A stretch of 10,194 nucleotides of DNA, from the NCBI GenBank assembly GCA_040221375.1, contig JAVKEP010000021.1:1-10194 (forward strand), written 5' to 3'. Source of the stretch: SHAN690 sp040221375 (GTDB lineage: Bacteria; Bacteroidota; Bacteroidia; Flavobacteriales_G; Salibacteraceae). Positions within the stretch are counted from its first letter, which is position 1; each line of letters starts with the position of its first letter. This document shows positions 1 to 7,376 of the stretch, in pieces. The position numbers and the translations under genes were made by a program. The notes beneath the pieces were generated by a model that had not been told where the DNA came from, did no database searches, and was given only the letters and a program-made list of their open reading frames with translations.

Positions 1-543
1 ATTTTCGTCTGTCCCAAGTTGTGCAATCTTTTCTATAACGGCTTCATAGACGAATCGACCATCTTTGAGCTGGAGTAATTCTACATCGTCAGCGCCTTTG
101 TTGGATGTTAGTCCTAGCACGATCGACCATTTGTCTTTGTAAGCGAGGAACGGAGTGACCGAATCTTCCCCCATGTAGGGATTCACAGTAATCGCATCGC
201 ACTCCAACGTTTCGAAAAATGCCTTTCCGTACTGCGCAGCGGTATTGCCGATGTCACCCCGCTTTGCATCGGCAATGATCAATGCTTCACTCCGGGGAAT
301 CAAATCGATGGTCCGTTTAAGAACGTCCCAGCCTGCCGTACCCATCGCTTCGTAAAAAGCGATATTCAATTTATACGATACGGTATAAGGCAGAGTCGTC
401 TCAATGATGGATCGATTGAATAGGTAGACGGCCTCCATATCGCGTCCGAGGTGCCCTGGTAATTGTGCAGGGTCTGTGTCTAATCCTACGCACAAAAATG
501 ATTGCTTTCTACGGATGAGTTCAACGAGCGACTGTTTGTTCAT
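1..543 (-). CDS. pyrF: Orotidine 5'-phosphate decarboxylase, 3' end cut off
   Basis: This enzyme decarboxylates OMP to UMP, the last step of de novo pyrimidine synthesis, in the cytosol. The visible part is 181 codons from the ATG at 543, and the C-terminal end lies beyond the left edge. The N-terminal part carries CVGLDTDP (about residues 18-25), where the Asp binds substrate. The family signature ADAKRGDIGNT follows at about 97-107, with the Asp-Lys pair of the catalytic array, and then TVNPYMGED. The GLDTDP and NPYMGED forms fit the longer type 2 OMP decarboxylases (about 270 residues), so roughly 90 residues are probably missing. It follows the prfA stop by 9 nt, so it is read as the third gene of the purM-prfA-pyrF unit. 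No clear Shine-Dalgarno sequence is placed to decide the start; the ATG was chosen because the family's N-terminus begins just before the CVGLD strand. Frame and family are secure; only the end is unseen. Confidence 0.95.
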   Translation of the reverse strand, partial: MNKQSLVELIRRKQSFLCVGLDTDPAQLPGHLGRDMEAVYLFNRSIIETTLPYTVSYKLNIAFYEAMGTAGWDVLKRTIDLIPRSEALIIADAKRGDIGNTAAQYGKAFFETLECDAITVNPYMGEDSVTPFLAYKDKWSIVLGLTSNKGADDVELLQLKDGRFVYEAVIEKIAQLGTDEN

Positions 544-552
544 GGCGTGGGC

Positions 553-1635
553 TTAGGCGGTTTCTCCTTCTTTTAATTTCTCCGCATTTTCGGCAATTTT
601 TAGCTCATCGATGATCTTCTGGATGTCTCCATTCATCACAGCATCCAAGCTGTAGAGTGTAAGCCCGATTCGATGATCGGTTATCCTGCCTTGTGGGTAG
701 TTGTACGTGCGGATTTTAGCACTTCGATCGCCGGAAGAGACCATGGTCTTTCGTTTCGAAGAAATCTCGGACAAATGCTTGTTTAGTTCAATGTCATACA
801 GCTTAGCGCGCAGCAACTCGAGCGCCATTTCGCGGTTGGCCAGTTGACTCCTAGAAACCTGACAAGTGATCATAATTCCCGATGGCTTATGGGTTAATTG
901 CACCTTGGTTTCCACCTTGTTTACGTTTTGTCCTCCAGCCCCACTGGATCGAGCGGTCTGAAACTCTAGGTCTGCTGGGTTGATCTCGACGTCCACTTCT
1001 TCGGCCTCAGGGAGTACGGCTACGGTAGCGGCGGAAGTATGCACACGGCCCTGCGTTTCGGTTTCAGGAACGCGTTGTACGCGGTGCACTCCAGCTTCGT
1101 ATTTGAGGGTTCCATAGACGTCCGATCCAGATACTTTCAATACGATCTCTTTGTAACCTCCTGCCGTTCCTTCAGTTTCATCCACGAGTTCCACCGTCCA
1201 ACCTTGCTTTTCCATGTATCGAGCGTACATACGATACAAGTCTCCAGCAAACAAGCTCGCCTCGTCACCTCCCGTACCCGCGCGAATTTCGAGTACAGCA
1301 TTTTTTTCATCTTCTGGATCTTTCGGGATAAGCATGAAGCGAATTTGATCCTCCAATTCCGGGATCTTCGTTTCGAGCATCGAAAGTTCTTCTTTCGCCA
1401 TCTCCTTCATCTCCGGATCCTTTTCGGTTTCGAGCAATTCCTTTGTGCTCTTTAGGTTGTCGAGAAAGTCCTTGTAGGTATCATAGGACTTCACGATCTC
1501 ATCCAACTCGCTATACTCCTTGTTGAGTTTCACGTAACGCTTCATGTCGCCTGTGATCTCCGGATCAGAGAGCTTCAGCTGCACTTCTGCCCACCGTTCT
1601 TTGATGGCTTCTAATTTGGGAATCAGTTTACTCAT
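553..1635 (-). CDS. prfA: Peptide chain release factor 1 (RF1)
   Basis: RF1 recognises UAA and UAG stop codons in the ribosomal A site and triggers hydrolysis of peptidyl-tRNA. The protein is 360 residues, the same length as the E. coli factor. The N-terminal coiled-coil region (about 1-100) is followed by RAGTGGDEA at 118-126. The stop-codon-reading PxT tripeptide is PET at 190-192, within GVHRVQRVPETETQGR. RF2 has SPF there, so this is RF1. The catalytic GGQ is at 234-236 in SSGAGGQNVNK, and its Gln is the residue methylated by PrmC in the family. There is no in-frame stop or programmed frameshift, as expected for RF1. The ATG at 1635 lies 3 nt after the purM stop, too close for a separate promoter, so translation probably depends on the purM message. 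The gene is complete and looks normal. Confidence 0.98.
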   Translation of the reverse strand: MSKLIPKLEAIKERWAEVQLKLSDPEITGDMKRYVKLNKEYSELDEIVKSYDTYKDFLDNLKSTKELLETEKDPEMKEMAKEELSMLETKIPELEDQIRFMLIPKDPEDEKNAVLEIRAGTGGDEASLFAGDLYRMYARYMEKQGWTVELVDETEGTAGGYKEIVLKVSGSDVYGTLKYEAGVHRVQRVPETETQGRVHTSAATVAVLPEAEEVDVEINPADLEFQTARSSGAGGQNVNKVETKVQLTHKPSGIMITCQVSRSQLANREMALELLRAKLYDIELNKHLSEISSKRKTMVSSGDRSAKIRTYNYPQGRITDHRIGLTLYSLDAVMNGDIQKIIDELKIAENAEKLKEGETA

Positions 1636-1638
1636 ACA

Positions 1639-2817
1639 TCAAGAGCGATTGTATTCAATGATATCATCCTGATGGTGAACGCTGAGTTTGGCTTCTTCAC
1701 TTTGTTCAACTCTGCCGATGATCTTGGCGTCGATTCCAAATTGTTTCGCAATGTCGATGACCGTCGCAGCATGTCGTTCGTCCAAGTACAACTCCAAACG
1801 GTGTCCCATGTTAAAGACTTGGTACATCTCCTTCCATGCGGTGTTTGAGTGTTTCTGAATCAAACGAAACAACGTTGGGGTGTTAAACAGATTGTCTTTG
1901 ATCACGTGGTTTTGCTTGACAAAATGCATCACCTTGGTCTGTCCACCTCCTGAGCAGTGGATCATTCCGTGAATTTGGCCTTTCAATTCGGCGAAGACTT
2001 TCATCATGACCGGCGCATAGGTACGTGTAGGTGAAAGCACCATTTTTCCCGCGTCCAACGGAACGCCATCGATGGCGTCGGTCAAAAAATACGGCCCGAC
2101 ATAGGCTAGGGCATCGCCCATTGACCCGTCAAAGCTCTCTGGGTATTTCTTCGCAACTTCCTTATTGAACATGTCGTGCCGAGCTGATGTGAGTCCATTG
2201 GATCCCATGCCCGCGTTCCATTGATCTTCATAGACCGCCTGTCCGTCCGATGCCAAGCCAACAATGACATCCCCTGCTTTAATATCGCTGTTGTCAATCA
2301 CCTCCGAGCGGTCCATCACAGCCGTGACGGTGCTATCCACGATGATGGAACGAACGAGGTCTCCGACGTCTGCAGTTTCGCCTCCGGTTGAGTAGATCTG
2401 AAAACCGTGGTCCCTCAGGTTTTGTAACAACTCCTCGGTTCCTTCGATGATCGCCTTGATGACTTCACCAGGAATCTCCTTTTTATTCCGACCGATGGTG
2501 GACGACAGTGCGATGGGGCCTTTGGCGCCTACACAGAGTAAATCATCGGTATTCATCACCACGGCATCCTGGGCAATTCCTTTCCAAACGCTCACGTCTC
2601 CCGTTTCTTTCCAATAAGCATATGCCAACGAAGACTTTGTACCTGCCCCGTCCGCATGCATGACAAGGCATTTGTTATCATCATTGGTTAGCACGTCTGG
2701 AATGATCTTGCAAAACGCACCTGGGAAAAGGCCCTTGTCGATGTTCTTGATGGCGTTGTGCACATCGGCCTTTCCTGCTGAAACTCCTCTCGCTGAATAT
2801 TTATCGCTTACGTCCAT
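1639..2817 (-). CDS. purM: AIR synthase (phosphoribosylformylglycinamidine cyclo-ligase), long Bacteroidota form
   Basis: PurM closes the imidazole ring of FGAM using ATP to make AIR, the fifth step of purine synthesis. With the ATG at 2817 the protein has 392 residues, against about 345 for E. coli PurM. Shared motifs are DGAGTK (56-61), MNTDDLL (88-94), GGETAD (145-150) and the start of the second domain at GLASDG (187-192). Where E. coli PurM has a short SGPHSNG turn, this protein has about ten extra residues before MGSNGLTSAR (204-213). The long form, beside prfA, is what I recall from Bacteroidota, where it is often named only 'AIR synthase related protein'. A TTG at 2829 would add four residues but lies at the end of a terminator T-tract, so I prefer the ATG. 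The assignment to the PurM superfamily is sure; catalytic identity is likely but inferred, and a second canonical purM elsewhere in the genome would weaken it. Confidence 0.87.
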   Translation of the reverse strand: MDVSDKYSARGVSAGKADVHNAIKNIDKGLFPGAFCKIIPDVLTNDDNKCLVMHADGAGTKSSLAYAYWKETGDVSVWKGIAQDAVVMNTDDLLCVGAKGPIALSSTIGRNKKEIPGEVIKAIIEGTEELLQNLRDHGFQIYSTGGETADVGDLVRSIIVDSTVTAVMDRSEVIDNSDIKAGDVIVGLASDGQAVYEDQWNAGMGSNGLTSARHDMFNKEVAKKYPESFDGSMGDALAYVGPYFLTDAIDGVPLDAGKMVLSPTRTYAPVMMKVFAELKGQIHGMIHCSGGGQTKVMHFVKQNHVIKDNLFNTPTLFRLIQKHSNTAWKEMYQVFNMGHRLELYLDERHAATVIDIAKQFGIDAKIIGRVEQSEEAKLSVHHQDDIIEYNRS

Positions 2818-2830
2818 GAATTCAGGCAAA

Positions 2831-2867
2831 TAAAAAACCGTATGAGCGTTACCAGCCCATACGGTTT
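2831..2867 (-). terminator. Intrinsic terminator after the porE-like gene
   Basis: Read on the minus strand, a perfect 10-bp stem (AAACCGTATG at 2867-2858 with CATACGGTTT at 2844-2835) encloses a 13-nt loop and runs into a T-tract (2837-2832). It begins 16 nt past the stop of the porE-like gene, as expected for its terminator. The stem ends only 17 nt before the purM ATG, so it would also lie at the edge of the ribosome-binding region of any purM transcript that begins upstream. Confidence 0.85.
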
Positions 2868-2883
2868 CTTCTATGTTTAATAT

Positions 2884-4941
2884 CTATTTGGATCCCGTGT
2901 TTCCATCGGTCTCTTTCGGAATGAAATCAAAGCTCAATACTTGGAATACCGTACGACGATTTTTCTGGTGTGCTGCATTTCGCTCTTGTTCAGAAGGAAG
3001 TGCTGCAATCTGTGCATCGCTGATGATCGGTCGCGTTTCGCCGTAACCTACTGGTACCATACGCTCTGGCTCAATTCCTCTTTCAATGAGATAGCTCACA
3101 CACGTCTCTGCTCGTTTTTGTGAGAGTATCTGGTTGGATTTGTCCGTTCCTCGCGTATCCGTATGTGCCGCAAGTTCAACAATGATCGTAGGGTTTTCAG
3201 ACAAGATGCTGTACAAGTACTCAAGCGAGTCTTTTGAATTGATGCCCTTTGTCTCATCCACCATTAAATCCCATTTACCGAGCTCGTACAATACCAAAGG
3301 CATCTTGATCTCTTTGTTACAATCAGCGCATAAGAGTGCAAAATCTTTAACAAACGCGGTCGACTCTGTCAAACCGACCGTTGTCTCTTGTCCCTTAGCA
3401 CCGAGGTACTTATGGCCGTTAGACGCTGGTTGTTCGATGGCCGTTACCTCTACGGTGTAAGATGTGCTCTCAAGGATGTAACGTTCGTCGTTGTCGCGTG
3501 TTTCAAACTCATAGTGCCCGGTCGGGTCGGTCATTACCTCTCCTACCGATCCGTCAGTACCTACCAAGCTCACCTTGACGTTACCGAGGGGTTCTTTGGT
3601 ATCTACGTCCGTAACCGTTCCCTCCAATTTGAAGATCAGCGGCGGCATCATGAAGCTATAAATATCGTCTCCGCCTTTTCCGCCTCTGCGATCTGAGGTG
3701 AAGAATCCGCGGTCTTTATCTTCTTCCCAAATGATGGCATAGTCGTTAGCCGATGAGTTGATTGGCGCGCCTAGGTTCTCAGGAGCACCCCACTTAAGGG
3801 CTTCAACGTCTTCACCTTTCATCTTGCACTTAAAGATGTCAAGTCCGCCCATGCCTACGTGTCCACTGGACGCGAAGTACAAGTCTCCATTTTCATGGAT
3901 GTACGGGAACATCTCATCGCCTACTGTATTGATCTCAGGCCCAAGATTGACAGCGGGTCCCCAAAGCTTAGCCTTCTTATCATAGCGAATTGTCCAGAGG
4001 TCCTTTCCTCCTTGTCCACCATACATGTCAGAAGAGAAGAGGATCAGTTCATCATCTATGGCTACGGGATGTCCAGCCGCCGTGGTATCGTCGATTCCAA
4101 AATCCAATAGTTCTGGATCCGCGTACGCCTGACCTTGTTTTCTCGCCGTATAAATTTGGCACCCGAATGGCTTGTTTTTGTCGTATCCACAACGTGTAAA
4201 GTACAGTTGGCTGAACTTACCATCAAGGAAGGCAGCGCCTTCGTTGGCTTCACTGTTGATGTTTTCTCCAAGCGGAATAGGCGTCGACCATTTTCCCTTG
4301 TTGTCGCGTTCTGAAAAGTAGATGTCACTAAAGCTTTCACCGTAAATCTCATCCACTGAATTACCTGAGGCTCCGGGCCTTGAGGAGGTGAACAAAACAC
4401 TCTCGAGCTTCTTATCCGCGTAAATCAGACTGAAGTCGTAGAACTTAGAATTGAGTTGAACTTCGTTCTTCACCACATACCTTGCGGGTGCTTTTTGCCA
4501 TTTGACGGCCTTTTCACACGCGGAAATCCCACGTTCTGCAGCTTGTTTTACCTCACCCGACCCTTTTCCAGCAGCAGCTCGATATCGATCAATGGCTTCT
4601 TCATACTCTCCTTGAACGCGCAATATGTCACCCAGGTGGACGTAAATGACCGGATCAGGGTATTCGGCTGCCTCGGCTTTGAGGTACCACACTTCGGCTT
4701 GATCCGGCTCTTGGATCAAGCGGTAAGAATCTCCGATTCGAAATAAGATCCTGGCCTTTTCCGATTGGGTTTTCTCTTTTGAATATGCTTTTTTATATGC
4801 ATCAACCGCAGCGAAATAGGAACCCGCTTGATAAATCAAGTCGGCTTCTTTGGTCAGGCTTTTCTGACCAAATGCGATGGTTGAAATGATCACAAAGCAA
4901 AGAGTGCCTAAAGCTCCCCTCAAGTAAATCATACGCTTCAC
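2884..4941 (-). CDS. PorE-like OmpA-family envelope protein (TPR, beta-propeller, CRD, OmpA domain)
   Basis: The 685-residue protein starts with a signal peptide: basic n-region, hydrophobic stretch to IAFG, and probable cleavage before Gln26. No good lipobox is visible. TPR-like helices follow at about 30-145. Next come PD40 propeller blades at about 165-430, with repeated signatures such as FSSDMYGGQGGKDLW (302-316), FASSGHVGMGGLDIF (356-370) and FTSDRRGGKGGDDIY (414-428). A carboxypeptidase-regulatory-like beta domain (about 437-500) precedes the C-terminal OmpA domain (about 545-675), whose peptidoglycan-binding Asp595 and Arg610 are in HTDTRG and LSQKRAE. This order equals that of Porphyromonas PorE, a type IX secretion component that anchors the machine to peptidoglycan. 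PorE itself is a lipoprotein, unlike this protein, and Bacteroidota encode several paralogues, so a T9SS role is inferred. A CxxC (538-541) precedes the OmpA domain. The start is GTG at 4941 or ATG at 4932; both leave a usable signal peptide. It appears to be transcribed alone. Confidence 0.9.
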   Translation of the reverse strand: MKRMIYLRGALGTLCFVIISTIAFGQKSLTKEADLIYQAGSYFAAVDAYKKAYSKEKTQSEKARILFRIGDSYRLIQEPDQAEVWYLKAEAAEYPDPVIYVHLGDILRVQGEYEEAIDRYRAAAGKGSGEVKQAAERGISACEKAVKWQKAPARYVVKNEVQLNSKFYDFSLIYADKKLESVLFTSSRPGASGNSVDEIYGESFSDIYFSERDNKGKWSTPIPLGENINSEANEGAAFLDGKFSQLYFTRCGYDKNKPFGCQIYTARKQGQAYADPELLDFGIDDTTAAGHPVAIDDELILFSSDMYGGQGGKDLWTIRYDKKAKLWGPAVNLGPEINTVGDEMFPYIHENGDLYFASSGHVGMGGLDIFKCKMKGEDVEALKWGAPENLGAPINSSANDYAIIWEEDKDRGFFTSDRRGGKGGDDIYSFMMPPLIFKLEGTVTDVDTKEPLGNVKVSLVGTDGSVGEVMTDPTGHYEFETRDNDERYILESTSYTVEVTAIEQPASNGHKYLGAKGQETTVGLTESTAFVKDFALLCADCNKEIKMPLVLYELGKWDLMVDETKGINSKDSLEYLYSILSENPTIIVELAAHTDTRGTDKSNQILSQKRAETCVSYLIERGIEPERMVPVGYGETRPIISDAQIAALPSEQERNAAHQKNRRTVFQVLSFDFIPKETDGNTGSK

Positions 4942-4992
4942 GTTTCTTCTAGTTATTCTTCAAGTAGTGTGTCTAGTGAATCACAAGACCGA

Positions 4993-5000
4993 CAAATCTA
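4993..5000 (-). promoter_or_regulatory. Candidate -7 promoter element of the porE-like gene
   Basis: The minus strand reads TAGATTTG, an exact match to the Bacteroidota -7 consensus TAnnTTTG, 51 nt before the GTG at 4941. A TTTG lies upstream at 5030-5027, but the 26-nt gap is longer than the usual spacing of about 19 nt and falls within the flank of the preceding terminator. I therefore trust the -7 match more than any -33 partner. The predicted leader would be about 45 nt. Confidence 0.5.
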
Positions 5001-5027
5001 GTGAAATAAGATATTGGCTTGTAGTTC

Positions 5028-5061
5028 AAAAAAAAACAGACCCTATTTGAGCCTGTTTTTT
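5028..5061 (-). terminator. Intrinsic terminator after glnN
   Basis: On the minus strand AAAAAACAG (5061-5053) pairs with CTGTTTTTT (5039-5031) around a 13-nt loop, and the T run continues to 5028. It begins 15 nt past the glnN stop. The stem has only two G-C pairs, so it is weaker than the other terminators here. Because its arms are A and T tracts it could act in both directions, although no plus-strand gene approaches it. Confidence 0.7.
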
Positions 5062-5076
5062 AAGGTCTTGGCGAAA

Positions 5077-7266
5077 CTAGCGTGTAAAGAGCAGTTCCCT
5101 GTACTTAGGAAGCGGCCAAAGATCATCCTCTACCACAAGCTCTAACTTATCCACCTGGTACCGGATGTCGGCCATGAATGGAATCACCTTTTCGCAGTAA
5201 TACATAGCAGCTTCGCGTTCATTTTCAATCGCGTTGGCTTTTTTACGCTCCTCGATCATGCTGTGCACCAACTCCTGAATGACTCCAATGCGTTCGGATA
5301 TCTCCTTAATGATTCGATCGTGCGGGGCTGCGAGGTTTTTAAAATCTGCGCCTGAGTAGACATCCTTTAGGTTACGGAGCGTTTCGATCACCTTGTTTTG
5401 GTAGGTGATTGCCGCAGGTATGATGTGATTTTGGCACAGATCCCCCATCACGCGCGATTCAATCTGGATCTTCATTTTATAGTTTTCCTGATAGATCTCA
5501 GTACGGGCTTCGAGTTCTTGTCGACTCATCACGTCCAAATCTGCAAACAGTTTCACCGACTCATTCCTCAAGTAAACATCGAGGCAATGCGGAGTCGTTT
5601 TTATGTTCGACAAGCCTCGTTTCGCTGCCTCTTTGACCCATTCATCACCGTATCCGTTTCCTTCAAACAGAATATTGCGCGACTCCATGATGTATCGGCG
5701 AAGGATCGTTAAAATCGCCTCATCCTTTTTCTTGCCTTTCTTAATGAGTGCGTCTACATCCTTCTTAAAGAGCTTCAATTGATTGGCCATGATCGTGTTC
5801 ATGACAATCATCGGAGCCGCACAGTTGGCTTGGGAGCCCACGGCGCGCAATTCAAACTTATTTCCCGTAAAAGCAAACGGCGATGTTCGGTTTCGGTCGG
5901 TGTTGTCCAACAAAATCTCTGGAATCCTTCCGATGTTCAACTTCACGTCTGTTTTTTCATCCGGAGACATGCCCTTGTCTTTGACCTTCTTTTCGAGGTC
6001 ATTCAAGACACTGGTGAGTTGCGTTCCGATGAAGACAGAAATAATCGCCGGTGGAGCCTCATTGGCACCCAAACGATGATCGTTACCTGCAGAGGCGATT
6101 GACGCCCTTAGCAAGTCTGCATGGTCGTGCACTGCCTTGATGGTATTGATAAAAAAGGTCAAGAAACGGATGTTGGTCTTGGGCGTATTCCCAGGGCTCA
6201 ACAAGTTGACGCCTGTATCCGTAGACAACGACCAGTTGTTGTGCTTTCCACTCCCATTGATCCCGGCGTACGGCTTTTCGTGCAAGAGCACGCGCAGTCC
6301 GTGGCGATGGGCTACTTTTTCCATCATGTCCATGAGCAACTGATTGTGATCTACGGCGAGGTTGGCTTCCTCAAAAATGGGTGCACATTCGAATTGATTG
6401 GGAGCTACTTCGTTGTGCCTTGTTTTGATAGGAATCCCTAGCTTGTGAGATTCTTGCTCAAAATCGCGCATGAATGCGCTTGCCCTTTCTGGGATGGAGC
6501 CGAAATAGTGATCATCCAATTGCTGACCCCGTGACGAAGAATGCCCAAATACGGTTCTACCCGTCAAAACCATATCGGGACGAGCACGAAACAACGCATC
6601 ATCGACCAAAAAATATTCTTGTTCCCAACCCAAGGTTGCAATGACGCGCGAAACGCTGCGATCGAAGTACTGAGCCACGGGGATGGCGGCTTCATTCAAG
6701 GCATGTAGCGCCTTCAATAAAGGCGCTTTATAATCGAGCGCCTCCCCCGTGTAGGCGACAAAAACAGTAGGAATGCACAAGGTATCGCCGATGATGAAAG
6801 CAGGAGAACTCGGATCCCAAGCGGTATAGCCTCGAGCTTCAAACGTGTTTCTCAACCCTCCATTCGGAAAACTCGAAGCATCGGGTTCTTGCTGAACCAA
6901 TTGTGCGCCTCCAAATTCTTCAAATGACTCTCCCCCTTCTGTCGGAGAGAAAAAAGCGTCGTGCTTTTCTGCCGTTCTACCAGTTAATGGTTGAAACCAG
7001 TGGGTATAATGCGTCACATTCTTTGACATGGCCCAAGCCTTCATCCCGGAGGCAACCTCATCGGCTAAGTCGCGCTCGAGCGTTTTCCCATTATTCATGC
7101 ATGCACGCAAGCGCTTATAAATATCCTTTGAAAGGTACTGTTGCATTGCGCGATCATGAAAAACGCTCTCTCCATAATAGTCAGAGATCTTTCTTGTCTT
7201 TTCAACAGTAAAATCAATTTTTCGGTTGAGAAGCGTCTGTAGGGCCTCAAATCTAAGCTTAGCCAT
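5077..7266 (-). CDS. glnN: Glutamine synthetase type III
   Basis: GlnN condenses ammonia and glutamate with ATP to form glutamine, the main entry of ammonia into metabolism, in the cytosol. The 729-residue length is typical for GSIII, against about 450 for GSI. The GSIII N-terminal domain opens with RFEALQTLL and includes THWFQPLTG (88-96) and FFSPTEGG (105-112). Active-site blocks follow: GWEQEYFLVD (213-222) with the metal-binding Glu pair, EVAPNQFE (286-293), KPYAGINGSGKHNNWS (331-346), GNDHRLGANEAPP (394-406) and NRTSPFAFTGNKFELRAVGS (459-478). The C-terminal extension ends in a helical region with DDLWPLPKYRELLF. Upstream is a 110-nt gap with a -7 match and a large inverted repeat; a weak terminator follows the gene, so it probably forms its own unit. 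Nitrogen control is expected for the family, but no known regulator site is recognisable. The gene is complete with no missing motifs. Confidence 0.98.
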   Translation of the reverse strand: MAKLRFEALQTLLNRKIDFTVEKTRKISDYYGESVFHDRAMQQYLSKDIYKRLRACMNNGKTLERDLADEVASGMKAWAMSKNVTHYTHWFQPLTGRTAEKHDAFFSPTEGGESFEEFGGAQLVQQEPDASSFPNGGLRNTFEARGYTAWDPSSPAFIIGDTLCIPTVFVAYTGEALDYKAPLLKALHALNEAAIPVAQYFDRSVSRVIATLGWEQEYFLVDDALFRARPDMVLTGRTVFGHSSSRGQQLDDHYFGSIPERASAFMRDFEQESHKLGIPIKTRHNEVAPNQFECAPIFEEANLAVDHNQLLMDMMEKVAHRHGLRVLLHEKPYAGINGSGKHNNWSLSTDTGVNLLSPGNTPKTNIRFLTFFINTIKAVHDHADLLRASIASAGNDHRLGANEAPPAIISVFIGTQLTSVLNDLEKKVKDKGMSPDEKTDVKLNIGRIPEILLDNTDRNRTSPFAFTGNKFELRAVGSQANCAAPMIVMNTIMANQLKLFKKDVDALIKKGKKKDEAILTILRRYIMESRNILFEGNGYGDEWVKEAAKRGLSNIKTTPHCLDVYLRNESVKLFADLDVMSRQELEARTEIYQENYKMKIQIESRVMGDLCQNHIIPAAITYQNKVIETLRNLKDVYSGADFKNLAAPHDRIIKEISERIGVIQELVHSMIEERKKANAIENEREAAMYYCEKVIPFMADIRYQVDKLELVVEDDLWPLPKYRELLFTR

Positions 7267-7286
7267 GATAAATTATAAATTTTGAC

Positions 7287-7294
7287 CAAAACTA
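7287..7294 (-). promoter_or_regulatory. Candidate -7 promoter element of glnN
   Basis: The minus strand reads TAGTTTTG, an exact match to TAnnTTTG, 20 nt before the glnN ATG at 7266. No TTG or TTTG lies at the expected -33 distance; that position falls on one arm of the inverted repeat at 7301-7354. The predicted leader would be about 15 nt. This fits a promoter that leans on an activator or is blocked by a repressor, but that is inference. Confidence 0.5.
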
Positions 7295-7300
7295 ATTCAG

Positions 7301-7354
7301 AAATGGGGGGTGTTGCTCGAAAAAGTGTAAAATATTTATTCACACCCCCTATTT
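7301..7354. repeat. Long inverted repeat between the antiporter gene and glnN
   Basis: The arms 7301-7313 (AAATGGGGGGTGT) and 7342-7354 (ACACCCCCTATTT) are complementary over 13 positions with one G-T wobble at 7305/7350, which becomes an A-C mismatch in minus-strand RNA. The 28-nt spacer holds a second, imperfect dyad (about 7325-7343, GTG...CAC). As RNA on the minus strand it would form a G/C-rich hairpin 22 nt past the antiporter stop, but the sequence after it is ATTTC rather than a real T-run, so it is a poor terminator. As DNA it covers the -33 region of glnN and could be an operator. The repeat is plain in the sequence; its role is undecided. Confidence 0.75.
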
Positions 7355-7376
7355 TTTAGTTGATAACAGCAAAATT

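Noticed and set aside
1039..1455. A 138-codon plus-strand open frame within prfA.
   Set aside because: It lies wholly opposite conserved RF1 sequence, and its Phe/Arg-rich product resembles no family; it follows from the codon use of prfA.
2815..2829. TTG at 2829 as the purM start.
   Set aside because: It lies at the end of the terminator T-tract and adds only four residues not expected in the family; the ATG at 2817 fits better.
2831..2883. A purine riboswitch in front of purM.
   Set aside because: The gap holds only one simple hairpin with a T-tract; there is no three-way junction and no room for a purine aptamer.
7095..7343. An 82-codon minus-strand open frame overlapping the 5' end of glnN and its leader.
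   Set aside because: It shares most of its length with conserved glnN sequence in another frame and has no family features.
7301..7354. The inverted repeat upstream of glnN as ends of an insertion sequence or MITE.
   Set aside because: The arms are short, the spacer is only 28 nt, no target-site duplication is seen, and no second copy occurs in the window.
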